This document shows, in pieces, positions 1 to 11,361 of a DNA stretch of 64,000 bases. The position numbers were made by a program, and so were the translations under genes. Within the stretch, counting starts at the first letter, position 1; each line of letters starts with the position of its first letter. Under the pieces are notes generated by a model. It searched no databases, was not told the DNA's origin, and saw nothing but the letters and a program-made list of their open reading frames with translations. Origin of the DNA: Narthecium ossifragum. Lineage: Eukaryota; Streptophyta; Magnoliopsida; Dioscoreales; Nartheciaceae. The stretch is taken from the NCBI GenBank assembly GCA_963920575.1, contig OY986968.1:26046129-26110128 (forward strand), in the 5' to 3' direction.

Positions 1-2
1 GG

Positions 3-293
<291 letters not shown>

Positions 294-940
294 AGTTTAA
301 TTTGTAGAATTGACTTCCTGGTGGACTTTCTATGAATATAAGAAAGCCTCTCTACTGCAGGACCATGTCATCTGTGCTCTGTAATGAGCGTAAGTCTAGC
401 AAGTTAGAACAATGTTTAGAGACTGGGTACGCCATATCGGTGGAGTTCTACAGAACTCTCTTTCTTTCTTTTGTTTGCTTGTCAGCTTGTAATATTTGTC
501 TGGAACATTTACGTCAACATATGGTTTCCAGCTATCCGATAATAGCTGGTTTAGCGTGTGATTCTTTTTTCCCTTTTGCTATGGCAATATAACTCAGTCG
601 ATACAGGAATCCATCATACAAACATGCTCGATGGGCTGTAATGTTCGTTACGAAACTAATATGTGGAGTGCTATTAGTTTTTTTTAAAGCTTTTCCTTGC
701 TATATGAATAGGTTCCCGTCCAAACATCCTCATGTTACCTAAGTGGGCTCCTCTTCAAGTTTTGGGGATGGCAATAGGGCGAGTTAGCTTGAGGGCTTGT
801 TTGTTTTGCAAGATTAGGATCGGGATAGGAGCAGTAATTCATTTGACCAATTTTCCCTTATTTGGTATACTTTTTGGAGGTGGGAGTGCAAATCCCATTG
901 GGAGAATATATTCTCCTGGTTGGATGAAATGTTTCATTTA
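294..940. other. 3' UTR and gene-free spacer after NDUFS7
   Basis: No supported coding sequence is seen. The first few hundred bases are probably the 3' UTR of the complex I gene. Around 790-930 the text resembles DNA-transposon ends (a TTGTTTGTTTTGCAAG motif), but no matching partner end could be assigned. Confidence 0.5.
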
Positions 941-1361
941 AGGGCTGTTTAGTTGGGGTGTATTACACGATGCGATGCACCCTGACACCCAAATCCCCAT
1001 TTTGGTTTGCAGGGTGTATCGCGTGATGTACCCTGATACTCCGATCCACCGTTTGGTTCGCACGTGCGCGCGACACATGCATCCCACGATGCATTTTCAT
1101 CTGATTTCGTGCATCATATGAAACAGTCAAAATGGTCGTTTCATACGATGCACTCTCGTGCGAGCTCTTCACTGGCGAACCCGACACTGACCCTTAATCA
1201 ATGATGCCATCTCTCCTAGTTCCCACGCATCTCCTGAGCTCTTCACCGGCGAACCCACTCTAGTGAGGACTCCACCTCCGCTCTTCCCAACCCCGTCGTC
1301 TCGTCGATCGGCGACCCTTCTCCAGTCGTGACAAGGCGAGATCTGCCAATGCATTCTGATC

Positions 1362-1365
<4 letters not shown>

Positions 1366-1426
<61 letters not shown>
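1366..1426. repeat. (AT)n microsatellite
   Basis: About 60 bp of uninterrupted AT dinucleotides lies directly against the left side of the viral reverse-transcriptase fragment. Confidence 0.97.
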
Positions 1427-1429
<3 letters not shown>

Positions 1430-1525
1430 TCAGGATATTGGCAAATTCAAATTCATGAAAAAGATCGATATAAAACAGCGTTCACTGTCCCATTTGGCCA
1501 TTACGAATGGAATGTAATGCCTTTT
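1427..1525 (+). pseudogene. Endogenous florendovirus-like reverse transcriptase fragment
   Basis: About 33 codons encode a piece of the RT palm domain, with KSGYWQI at the start and GHYEWNVMPF at the end. This is the signature of Caulimoviridae (endogenous pararetrovirus) RT, closest in style to florendoviruses and less like Ty3/gypsy. It begins at the edge of the AT repeat and stops abruptly after the MPF triplet, where the sequence switches to an inverted RNase H piece. It is a dead fossil, with no YxDD catalytic motif present. Confidence 0.75.
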
Positions 1526-1796
1526 GTTTACCAGGAATAAATTCAATAGTGAAATCAAACACAGCTAATTCAGCTTGCCATCGAGCAAAGATTTGTTTAG
1601 ATGTCAGATTCTTAATATCTTTTTCAATAACACTCTTTGCAGAGCTACAATCAATGCGAAGAATGAAAGGATGATTTAGGATGTCCTCCTGAAATTTATA
1701 AAGGCATTTAATAATAGAAAGCATTTCTTTCTTGATTGTGGAATAATTGAGTTGAGTAGAGTTCCATTTACCAGAGGTATAACGATTATTGAGATA
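1521..1796 (-). pseudogene. Endogenous florendovirus-like RNase H fragment, inverted relative to the RT
   Basis: Read on the minus strand from about 1796, the frame gives a pararetroviral RNase H segment with YTSGKWNSTQ, LRIDCSSAK, SKQIFARWQ and an IEFIPGK end. It is the RNase H of the same viral polyprotein family as the RT fragment but points the opposite way. It overlaps the RT end by a few bases (CTTTTG region, 1521-1526). This is consistent with an inversion or fold-back joint made through microhomology. It is non-functional and incomplete at both ends. Confidence 0.75.
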
Positions 1797-1807
1797 TATT
1801 ATATATA

Positions 1808-1957
1808 TTATTCATATAATGTTCACATAATGATGTAATAAAGTTAAACTTTAATATATATAATATTAAAATATCATATAATATATATTAAAATTTTAAT
1901 GTATATATATTAAAATTTAACTTTATTGCATCATTATGTGAAAATTATACGAATATT
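1808..1957. repeat. AT-rich inverted repeat
   Basis: The segment around 1808-1850 (with CACATAATGATG and AATAAAGTTAAA) is repeated inversely at about 1913-1957 (TTTAACTTTATT and CATCATTATGTG) with few mismatches. It could fold into a roughly 43-bp stem with an AT-rich loop. Confidence 0.75.
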
Positions 1958-2108
1958 ATATATATAATTTTAATATGAACATTATATGAATAATGCTGTA
2001 TCATATGATCCGAAAGACAAATCAAACACCAGCATTAGATGGCCGATGCATGCATCCATACATCCCACAATCAGGGTGCACCAGCGATTCACGCAACTAA
2101 ACACACCC

Positions 2109-2880
2109 TTAGTGTAAAAGCCTTAACCATTCTTCATTGGTAGATAATTTATGTTATGTATAAAGGCCTAAAGGGTCAAAATTGTCTTTATGACTTATCC
2201 TTGTAACTTTTGTCAACTTTTATGAAATTTATTACCATATAATCCCGAATGCTATCAAACAAATAAGAAGAAGTCAAATAACATTTAAACTCTTCTATCA
2301 TGTTTGGCAACACAAAACATAAGATGAGAGAAGATTTAATCAAATATTTAATTTTTATTATTTTTTAATCTAAATGGATCTTATATCATGGGATTACATA
2401 TCACACCTCCCCACTGGGATTATTTTATTCAATGAATATGGAGTCCCAATGGGATCATTTATCACATGCCAATAACCATATCAAATATAGGATAAAATGG
2501 GGTCCATAAAATTACTAATCCTATCTCATCTATAATATCAAAAAACAAAGGAGCTCAAAGGTACATGTCTTTGGAGTTCTTCATGGAGTCCATGATATAA
2601 TACATCCCAGAAAATTATATCCTCCTTTTTTCCATCTCGTGAAACAAATACGTCCAAATAGTTTCATATAAAAAGCCCACCTCATAACCCATTTCAAAGT
2701 TTTAATTCGAATGGATTTCCATGTGTATCCACCTCCCGCCCCGTTTAACAACACTATATGGAATATAAAAAATAAAACAACATAAATGACAGAGACAAAA
2801 AAAAATAATCATGAGAAAACTTTAATAGTTTGTCTTTCAACAATCAACATAGAATTTAAATAACATTCTTCAGAGTTACT
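2109..2880. other. AT-rich gene-free spacer between two transposons
   Basis: No coding or RNA gene is supported. The sequence is AT-rich with short repeats of a GGGAT-type motif, suggesting eroded MITE material. Confidence 0.5.
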
Positions 2881-2882
2881 TA

Positions 2883-3695
2883 GGGGCTGTTTGGTTGCAT
2901 GTATCAGCTGATACATGCATCAGTTGATGTAGCCTTTTGATACAAACCAGTGTTTGGTTGGTCAATGCATCAGCTGATGCAAAAAGAGGTTCAGATGCTG
3001 CATCAGCTGATGCATCACTATATGAATTAAAATATTATTTTCGGAATTAATAAAGCCTTGAATAAATATGAAAAATCAATATATGAATTTCGAAAAATCT
3101 GAAAACCCAACAAGAAAATCCGAAAATTCGTGGGAAAAAAAACTTTACATGAATATATTATTTTCGGAATTAATAAAACCTTGAATAAATCCAAAAAATA
3201 AATATATGAATTCCGAAAAATCTGAAAACCCAACCAGAAAATCCGAAAATTCGTGGGAAAAAAACTTTACATGAATATATTATTTTTGCTTGTATTTTTG
3301 TTGATTTTTATTAAAAAAATTATCATAAACGAATTAAGTACGGATGATAAGTAAAGAATTGGACACTGTTGTTCAAGATTTGGTTGATACTTTGTAGTTA
3401 AGAGTTTGCTAAGACGATTTTAGGTTAATACTCACACATGCTTGATCTTTTTTACTTTAATAATTAAGAAATTATTAAATTAGCACGAGCTCAATAATTT
3501 AATAAATATAGTCAAAGAAAAAATATAGCTAAATAAAAAACAGCTAAAGAAAAAAAATGATATATTTGTATCAACTGATGCAATACATACCAACCAAACA
3601 GAAAATGAGTTAATACTGCATCAGTTGATACAAGCAACTAAATAAACATGTGATGCTAATACTACATCAACTGATGCAAGCAACAAAACGCCTCC
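2883..3695. mobile_element. PIF/Harbinger-like MITE with CATCAGCTGATG motifs
   Basis: The left end GGGGCTGTTTGGTTGCATG and the inverse right end (GCAAGCAACAAAACGCCTCC) form imperfect terminal inverted repeats. The flanks are TTA (2880-2882) and TAA (3696-3698), compatible with a decayed 3-bp duplication. Both subterminal regions are loaded with palindromic CATCAGCTGATG-type motifs, reminiscent of transposase-binding arrays. No coding capacity was found. The terminal motif resembles that of the element at 941-2108. Confidence 0.6.
3032..3275. repeat. Tandem repeat, unit about 123 bp, two copies
   Basis: The unit starting ATATTATTTTCGG at 3032 recurs at 3155 with few differences, and the start of a third copy appears near 3276. 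The array lies inside the MITE. Confidence 0.9.
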
Positions 3696-3890
3696 TAACT
3701 AAGTTGAATACATAATTCGGGGAGGTTTGTTATAGGCGATAAGGCGGGGTGCCTTTTGCAATATTATGCGGCGATGTGCAAAAACAACCCTATTTTAGTT
3801 GGTTCTGAACTCCATAAGCCCATAAATTTGATCAGCCAATCCAACGGTTAACCGGGATGAGAAAGGTTGCAATGTACTCCCTGGCTTTCG

Positions 3891-3900
3891 CTATATATTG
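3891..3900 (+). promoter_or_regulatory. Putative TATA box of the KH-protein gene
   Basis: CTATATATTG lies 105-115 bases before the KH-protein start codon, with no ATG in the intervening leader. It fits a core promoter position, with transcription starting near 3925. Confidence 0.5.
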
Positions 3901-4004
3901 ATAAATAAAAGCCCATAGTCCATGCCTCTCCCCGACTCGAATCTAGGGTTTCTTTAAGCGCTCAATCTCCCACTCCCTCTGAGAGCTGCAAGCGCCCATA
4001 TCCT

Positions 4005-7000
4005 ATGGCGGAGGAGTCCACGTTCGCGTCTCGCCTCGATAACAAGAGGAAGCTTGACGATGAGGACGGTGCAGGGGCGCCTCCAGCTCGTCGGCAGACG
4101 GGCTTCTCGGCGCCGGTCGGCTCCCCGCAGCCGGAGGCGTTGTCGTCGTACAACAGTGTCCCGCCTCCTCCCGACGGGATCCAGCTCGCCAAGCAGCGGG
4201 CGCAAGAGATCGCGGCCAAGCTCTTCAGCGAGGCTGAGGCCAAGCGCCCGAAGGTGGATAACGGTGCCGGTGGGGATGACTCGAACGACAAGGGGTTTAG
4301 CTATGGTCTAGCTGGTATGTGCCCTCTTTTTCTGATCTTTGAGCTATGATGCTTGTGAACCTTTTAGTTTCGGGTTTTTTTTTGTGTGTATTATTGAGCT
4401 TGGTGATTCATTGTTGTATACGTTCGAGTTGACCAATTTATATTCGATAACCCCCACAATGGTGCTAGTTTTTGGACTATTTTATCTTATTTGTTTCTAA
4501 TTGTTTAGCACGAAAGACTACATTTACGCTGAGGTTTCTGTTTGGATGCTGTTTCGCTGTACTGAAAATGTTTTGGTGGGAGAAGTTGTTTGTATTTGAT
4601 GGGGTTTTCTAGGAGATCACGATTCATGGTATTTATTCACCACATTAACATAAATGTTGGAGTGAAACAGGTATTATGCGTCATAGGTCAAGGTTTTGAT
4701 TCATTGTACAAAACGCATCCTGTTTGATTGCTTTGTATGCTAGTTCTCTGTGGAGGGAATTAATTTTTCCTTGTGTTTTCACTCTTCAGACCAACCACAT
4801 AAGCCCTTAGGTCAGTCATTACCTTCCCACGTTGGCACGGGTTTCAGTGGATCATTTCCTGCATATGGATATCAAGGCTCGAGCAAAAAGATAGATATTC
4901 CAAATGGAAGGGTAACTTCTGCACCCCAGTTCTCAAACTCCTTCATAAATTGGGCCTAGGAATTTGGTGTTTTTGGTGGTTAGAAGCAGTCAATTTGCAT
5001 CCTGGGAGACATGCTTGCATTTTTTTTTTTGCAGGTTGGTGTTATCATCGGTAAAGGTGGTGAGACAATAAAATATCTCCAGCTTCAGTCAGGAGCCAAG
5101 ATTCAAGTAACCAGGGATGCAGATGCTGATCCTACTTCTCAGACCAGGCTTGTGGAACTTGTTGGCACTCCTGAGCAGATCAGCAAAGCTGAGCAGTTGA
5201 TAAATGATGTGCTTGCCGAGGTACTGTTATGAGTATGCATATGTATATGCGTTGAAGTAGGTCTCTCTATTTGTTGTTTATTTCCTTCTGCAAAATTGTG
5301 GGTGTAGGCTGATATTGGGGGTTCTGGCACTCTTTCTGCTCGAAGAATTGGTGCTTCACAAGCTGGTGGAGAGCAATTTGTCATGAAAGTTCCAAACTCT
5401 AAGGTAAGCTAAGCTTGGAGGACAAATGACTGGTGACTCATTCTTCCAAGTCCGCAATTTGTAAAAGTTCCAAGTTTCAATGCTTGATTTTCAGGTCGGC
5501 CTGATCATTGGTAAAGGCGGAGAGACCATAAAGGGCATGCAACTTCAATCTGGAGCACGTATCCAGGTTTGTGCATTTTTTCCTCCTATCTGTATATTTT
5601 GTCATCGAGGGGTAAAGCCATGATATTGCAGAAGAGGTGTCCATCAGTGATTAGTGAAACTGTAGTGTAAGTAGTCTTCTTATTGAGCAAATGGATGCTA
5701 GGTCACAGACTGGCAAACAAAGTTGGAAGAAAGGACATGTGATGAAAGTTATTAAGTGCAAAAGTTGAGCCCGTCATGACAGGAGATTCAGGCCCAAGTT
5801 CTTTAGTTTATACTAGATAAATGATAGGTTCATTTTTTCGGCATTTAACACGGAAGTTGCAGATAACATGATTGCACTACGATAATTATTAGCTTCTGCT
5901 TTGGAGAATGGTTAAACATCAAAGTCTGTAAAGAGATAGGATCATGTCTTCCTATAATTGGCTGCAGGACTCACCTTTCATTGTTTGGATGTGATGCTTT
6001 TGCTGCGGGTGACCTTGCTAGTTGCAATGAAATAATCTGCATTTCTTGTAGTGTGTTGATATGATATTATATATTGTTTCTCCTGATCGCGATTTCATGT
6101 TGATAATGATTGTTTATTATTATTATCCAGCTGATACCTTTGCATCCACCTCCTGGTGATACATCTACTGAAAGAACAGTCCAAATAGATGGTACTACAG
6201 AACAAATTGAATCTGCGAAACAGTTGGTCATGGAAATAGTCAACAGTGAGGTTAGTGCATGACTAACTACCCTTTTTATTGTTCATGAATGAGTCGGTCC
6301 AACTAGCTGCACTTTTTGTTTGAACAGAATTAGTAGTTGGGTATTCAAGAAAAATGATAAGTAATGAACATAGTGTCTTTGGAGCACTCTTTCATTTCAA
6401 AAACAGATGGAAAGGATGAGAATTGATCATATACCCCATACATCATACTTCTTATAACCTCTCTTTTCCCCTCCTCTATCTCTCCCTTTCTCCTCTCTCT
6501 CCCACACAAAAGTTAGCATCTTATGCAATACTTTTAAGCGTCTTAAGCATCATTCTAGTTGATCTGCTAGTGATCTGCACATATGCACATGTTCTCCTAT
6601 GAACTTGGGTATGGAGTTCACTATGGCATAATATTTTGAACATTATTTTGGACGATAAATGAAGAAATAATTTTCTGTCTCGATGTTATATTGATTTGTG
6701 GCCTATAATTGCAGATGTTGGAAAATAAAATCACAGGAAGTTCCATCTGGCACATAGTATACTATTTTGACTCAAGTGACTCTATGTGGATATTTTTTAG
6801 GAGGATTATCATCTATGTGGCAGCAAAATGACTTATTACCTTGGCCAGATGTTTTTTTAGGATTTAATCAGCTTCACATGGGTTTACTGTGCTTTCAAAG
6901 TGTAAAGTTGCCTGTATATTTTGCTTAATAGGATCAATTTTCTAAATATAGCAGATTTCTCTCTTATCTCTGAGTTTCTGTACTGTTCTGATATATGATG

Positions 7001-9250
7001 TCATTGAATGCTTCTCGAAGATGAATTGCTAATATCAATGCTAGACCTGTATGCTGTGAGGAAAGTTAAGCTGTAAGCTCTCACAGTTAATTTAGGCTGA
7101 TGTATATTGTTATTGTTCTCAGCCAGTGAGCGCTTCATGCTAATTCAAAGTATCTTGCTTGATGGATATGGTCGTTATTTGTTCGCTCAATGAGCGCTAT
7201 ATACTGATTTAAAATCTTGTGGCTGATTGATGGTTGTCAAAATATCCTGCTATTTTGACTGAAGAGTCTTCTTTATTTAGCTATGTAGGATTTGCTGTTT
7301 GTATCCACTTGTTAAAGTGATTTTGGACTGTAGCTAAGCCTAATCTTGCTCATTTGTAGCTATGCTGTGCCGTCACCGCTAGTGTTGATTCTTGACAGCT
7401 GATGTGCCATCTTTATGATTTTGTAATGCCCTTTTGCTAGGAATTTTCTGCCTGCTTTAATGACTTAACTTTCTCATTGTTTTTTGTTGGTTAATTTGCT
7501 TCTTGAAAATTTTGCACAATAATGGTTGTCAGAGTTGAGTACACAGCTCTTTAGGCAATTGTCTATAGATGATTTCATGGTCATTATAGCCATATTTTGT
7601 CCATTCATCTTGTCCTATTTACCTGCTTTGCCTGTATTAGGGAGTCCACGCTTTTTTTATTGACCGTAAATATTTGCCCTTTCATCCCTCGATCATCTGC
7701 ACCATGATAATATCCATTAGGATAGACTATGGAATATTCGTGGAAATATGCATAGTTCTGGTACAGTTGTTTCTGTAGCTTTTGGCACTGCTTTGAGTCC
7801 AAATAGCTTTGGTGGGAGAGAGGACGGATCCTTCTGATGTAAGCTTGAAACAATCTCCATTATGGTAAGTAGGTGTCTTTTTTCATTTCTATGAGTGTAT
7901 AAAAGATCTCGAAGTTGGACGTAGTACCTTGCATTTTCTCAAGTTGGTTATTTCCAAAGTATATTGTAAACATTGGCGACTTCTTCATGTTTTTATGTTT
8001 CGCTTCTAGTCCTTTTTTTGCGTAAATAAAGCGTTATGTTTAAATGTCACTTTTTGCAGAACCGTGTCAGGAATCCATCGATGGGAGGAGGATATTCGCA
8101 ACAAGGGTATCAACCACCTCGACCTCCAACAAGCTGGGGTCCACCAGGGCCACCCGCGATGCAGCAACCTGGTTATGGCTACATGCAACCTGGAGCATAT
8201 TCCGGGCAACCTCCTCAGTATAACATGTCTCAGCCACCTTATGGAGGTTATCCTCCTCCACCAGCATCTGGCAGATTCTCTTCTGGTTGGGATCAGACAG
8301 CCAATCCACAAGCTCAACAAACAACCCCAGCGGGTGGATATGATTACTACAACCAGCAACAGACACAACAACAACAGCAGCAGCCTATCAGCGATGGTTA
8401 TGGACAACAGCAGCCTTCTAGTTACAACTCGCAGGGATCATATGGTGATTCTGCTTACACTCAGTCAACTGGTGGCCAGCAACAAAATTATAGCCAGGAC
8501 AACTATTCGGGTGGTTATCCTGCTTCTGCTCCTCAGCCAGGCTACTCACAGCCAGCTTCTAACGCACAAAGTGGATATGACCACCAGCAAGGCTACAGCT
8601 CTGCACCTGCTTATGGAGGGGTAATGCCCACAACTGCAGATGGTTCTGCCACCGCATACAGCAGCCATAGTGGGCCAACTCAAGTTCCTCAACAAGCATC
8701 TCAACCAGGATATCCTGGTCAGCTATCTAGTACTCCTGGAAACTACCCCTCTCAAGCAATCCCTCAACCGGGATATGGAATGCCAGCGTCTTCTCAGCCA
8801 GGATATGGGAGCCAGCCTCCTGCAGCGACTGCATATGGACAATTAATACAGCCCACATATGGGCAGTCTCCTCAAGGTCAGAAGCCACTTCCTGCTCAAG
8901 CAGTTTATGGCCAAGCTCAGCAGCCTCCAGCCTCTCAGGCAGGGTACGCAAGTCCTGCTCCAGTGCAACCTGGATACTCTCAAGGTCAACAGCCTTCAAC
9001 ACCATCAGCCTTTGGACCTGGAGGTCCTCAGGCAGGTTACGGGCAACAGCAGCCATATGGCGGTCCGCCGCCACAGGGTCAGCCAGGCTATGGCCAGCAA
9101 CCACAGCAACCTTATGGTGATTCTTATGGTGGTGGTGGAACCACACAGCCCGCGGTGTACTCCAATGAGAGCGTGCATGGGGCCTATGATGCTCCTGCCT
9201 CAGGCCAGTCTGTTCCTAGTGGAGTGACTAAAGCTTCCCCTAAGAATTGA
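4005..9250 (+). CDS. KH-domain RNA-binding protein with Q/G/Y/P-rich tail (FUBP/KSRP-like)
   Basis: Exons: 4005-4314, 4790-4911, 5035-5220, 5308-5403, 5495-5566, 6131-6250, 8060-9250. The join gives 698 residues and every junction keeps frame with GT-AG borders. Two type-I KH folds, KH1 about 145-206 and KH2 about 232-302, each carry the nucleic-acid-gripping GxxG loop as IIGKGGETIK. The N-terminus holds a basic NKRKLDDE patch and a conserved helical stretch (LAKQRAQEIAAKLF). Residues 303-698 form one exon of low-complexity repeats rich in QPGYG, YGQQ and PPQ, a prion-like region. The closest family I know is the plant KH proteins of the At2g25970/At1g33680/At4g10070 type, related to animal far-upstream-element-binding proteins, with a likely nuclear role in RNA processing. 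The 1.8 kb intron 6 is unusually long for the gene. The specific RNA target cannot be inferred. Confidence 0.92.
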
Positions 9251-10340
9251 GTCATCTGGTAAGTCATTTCTTTATCACTATCGCACTGTTATGCAATATC
9301 ATTTTGTGACCTTGTTTTCCTGGGGAATTTTAGCTGATTTAAGTGCTATTGGCTTTAGCTTTAAATGCTTTTGTATGGACTTATTGTTATTGTGGATTTT
9401 GTTAAACTTTTTGTGGCTAATTAAGTCAATTTAGTTGTTGGAATGCTTAATCTGCCTATCTATGTTGTATGACTTGATAGTTTGTCAGTTGGAGGTGTTA
9501 TGGTTTCGTAATCGGTTGTGGTGCCAATTGGTAATTTTCTCTTAAGTGGTGATATGTATTGATGAACTAGTGTTAATACCTCAGGGTGTTAGTTCAAATG
9601 GTCGATTTCTGCTGGATGAGTTTTTCCACTGATCACAGCGACCTCAAGATTGCAGGCTAGCTTTGAGCTGTTGCCTGGCTTGAATGTGAGATGTTCCTCC
9701 ATATGCTGGTAAGCTGATTGTTGACTTATTTCTTTGCCTATGGCTGACGCATCCTGGCGTGTGGAATGGTTATCTGGGTGGATGACTCAACTGCTGGTCA
9801 GATTTGGTTGAAAACTGTGAAATAATATGGACGCAACTATTAATTGTCAAATGGATATATGGTCATCAGATTCAATGGGCAGTCAAGTTTCATCGTCTCA
9901 GGAAACGATGCTGGTATTGGATTTGAAATCGCCAGTATTAATGTTGAAAGTTAGCTATAAACCTCGGTGGGAGGCTCAGGAGAGTGAAGATCGTTTCACA
10001 ATTGCAACATGGTGGTAGTAATCTGATTCTGCATCCATGTAATAGGTTCTTGCAGCGGAGCCTGATATCTCTGTGTTTCTTGAGTACTATGGGCAGTGTT
10101 GTTGGGGAAAGGGTGGTTGGGTTTATTAACATCATTGTGGCTTCCAGGTGCAGAACAGTACAATAAGAATTGTTCTCATTTGGGGGTGGAACATTGCTTT
10201 TTGTCCTCCCCTTGAGAACATTATTACATTGAAATGCTATGGAAGTTCTAAGTTGTTTTGATGTGAGGTTCAGAGCGGCGAGTGGTTGGTATCTATCTGG
10301 ACTGTGTTGTAACCATGTTTTCTTGAGATACGGTGAGTCT
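9251..10340 (+). other. Probable 3' UTR of the KH gene, possibly spliced
   Basis: Past the stop codon, GTAAGT follows at about 9258. An acceptor-like GATTGCAG precedes GCTAGC near 9656, and another GTAAGC occurs near 9709. This suggests introns in the 3' UTR, a pattern that can expose a transcript to nonsense-mediated decay. No coding sequence was found. RNA evidence would be needed to fix the transcript end. Confidence 0.4.
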
Positions 10341-10990
10341 CGACATGTTCGTATTATTATTCGTCTCCTTGACTTCTTTCTGCTACCTTTATGAACTCAA
10401 GATCTTAGTTTCAGGATAAAGTTCAACAGCTCCCTTTTTCTAGCATATTTTTTTTTCGTATGTACTTTATCTGAAAAAAATACCACCAAATCATAATTAT
10501 GTATGTACCCAACGTCTTCTAATCATAGCGTTCGAGTAGCTCAATACAACCACATCTCTGTATGGATTGGCTACGCAAACCTTTAGCCAGTCTTTGTATT
10601 TAACCTTTTTCGATAGAACACTCATCCTATCCATAGGCTTCAACTGGTCGTTAGATGCCGAGTGAGATATTTGGGGAATTTGTTGTTTGGTAATTAAGCC
10701 TTGAACATTGGCTTTGGACTAACAACCTAATTATAGACCCCCCTTACAGTGTAATGTTATAAATGCTTTAAAGGAGGTTTAGAATGCACGTGATAAATGG
10801 GAACGGTGAGTTGAAGCAGACTCAAGTCGAAAATACGCACTTCTAGAATAAATATTGACTTTATTGACGGCGATTAAGCCTTGAAATTTCTAAATTTGAG
10901 AGTTATAGTGGTGAGAATAAAAAATAAGATTTCTTTCAGAGAAAGATCCACGGCAGGGATGGTTGGTGTTCCTTCAGATCTATGGATTTT
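10341..10990. other. Gene-free spacer
   Basis: No supported gene or named repeat is seen between the KH gene and the ATP synthase g promoter. Confidence 0.5.
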
Positions 10991-10998
10991 CAATACCG

Positions 10999-11040
10999 TG
11001 GCCCAATAAGCAACCCGGCCCGTTTGAGCCTATAATAAAA
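10999..11040 (+). promoter_or_regulatory. Site II-type (GGCCCA) promoter motif and TATA-like stretch
   Basis: GGCCCA (inverse of TGGGCC) at about 11000, a second GGCCC at about 11018 and CTATAATAAAAG near 11030 precede the ATP synthase g leader. TGGGCY site II elements are known to be enriched in promoters of nuclear genes for mitochondrial proteins. The assignment is positional inference. Confidence 0.45.
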
Positions 11041-11361
11041 GAGGAGGAAGCCATCCAAGGTTAGCCTTTCTCCCAGAGTCCAGAGACCCCTAAAACCTCT
11101 CATCGGCGACCGCTCTTCGTTTCGCTCTCCGCCGCTCCAAGAAACAAGAGATTAGGGTAAAGAAGTTAATTTGCATTCGAATCATCGTCATTGTGATTTT
11201 CTTTACACTTATTCGTCGTCTCCATTATTTCCGTTGATCTCCCAAACTAGGGTTTTCGAAATCGCGTTTTGTTTGTTAGGGTTTATAATGTTTTGGTTTA
11301 ATATGGTGCCTTGAATCGATTGAGTTGTGAAAAGGGACCTTTTATTTCATTGATTAGATCA

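Larger units (their letters stand above)
941..2108. mobile_element. PIF/Harbinger-like DNA element, non-autonomous
   Basis: The left end reads AGGGCTGTTTAGTTGGGG, and the right end is its imperfect inverse (CGCAACTAAACACACCC), about 18 bp of terminal inverted repeat. Both ends are flanked by TTA (938-940 and 2109-2111), the 3-bp target duplication typical of PIF/Harbinger. No transposase is present. Inside are a long AT microsatellite, two broken pieces of an endogenous pararetrovirus in opposite orientation, and an AT-rich inverted repeat. The superfamily call rests on the TTA duplication and the terminal motif only. Confidence 0.6.

Noticed and set aside
7605..7853. Protein-like minus-strand open frame of about 80 codons inside intron 6 of the KH gene
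   Set aside because: It does not begin with ATG, no known family is recognised, and there are no flanking exons or promoter on that strand. It is kept only as a chance frame.
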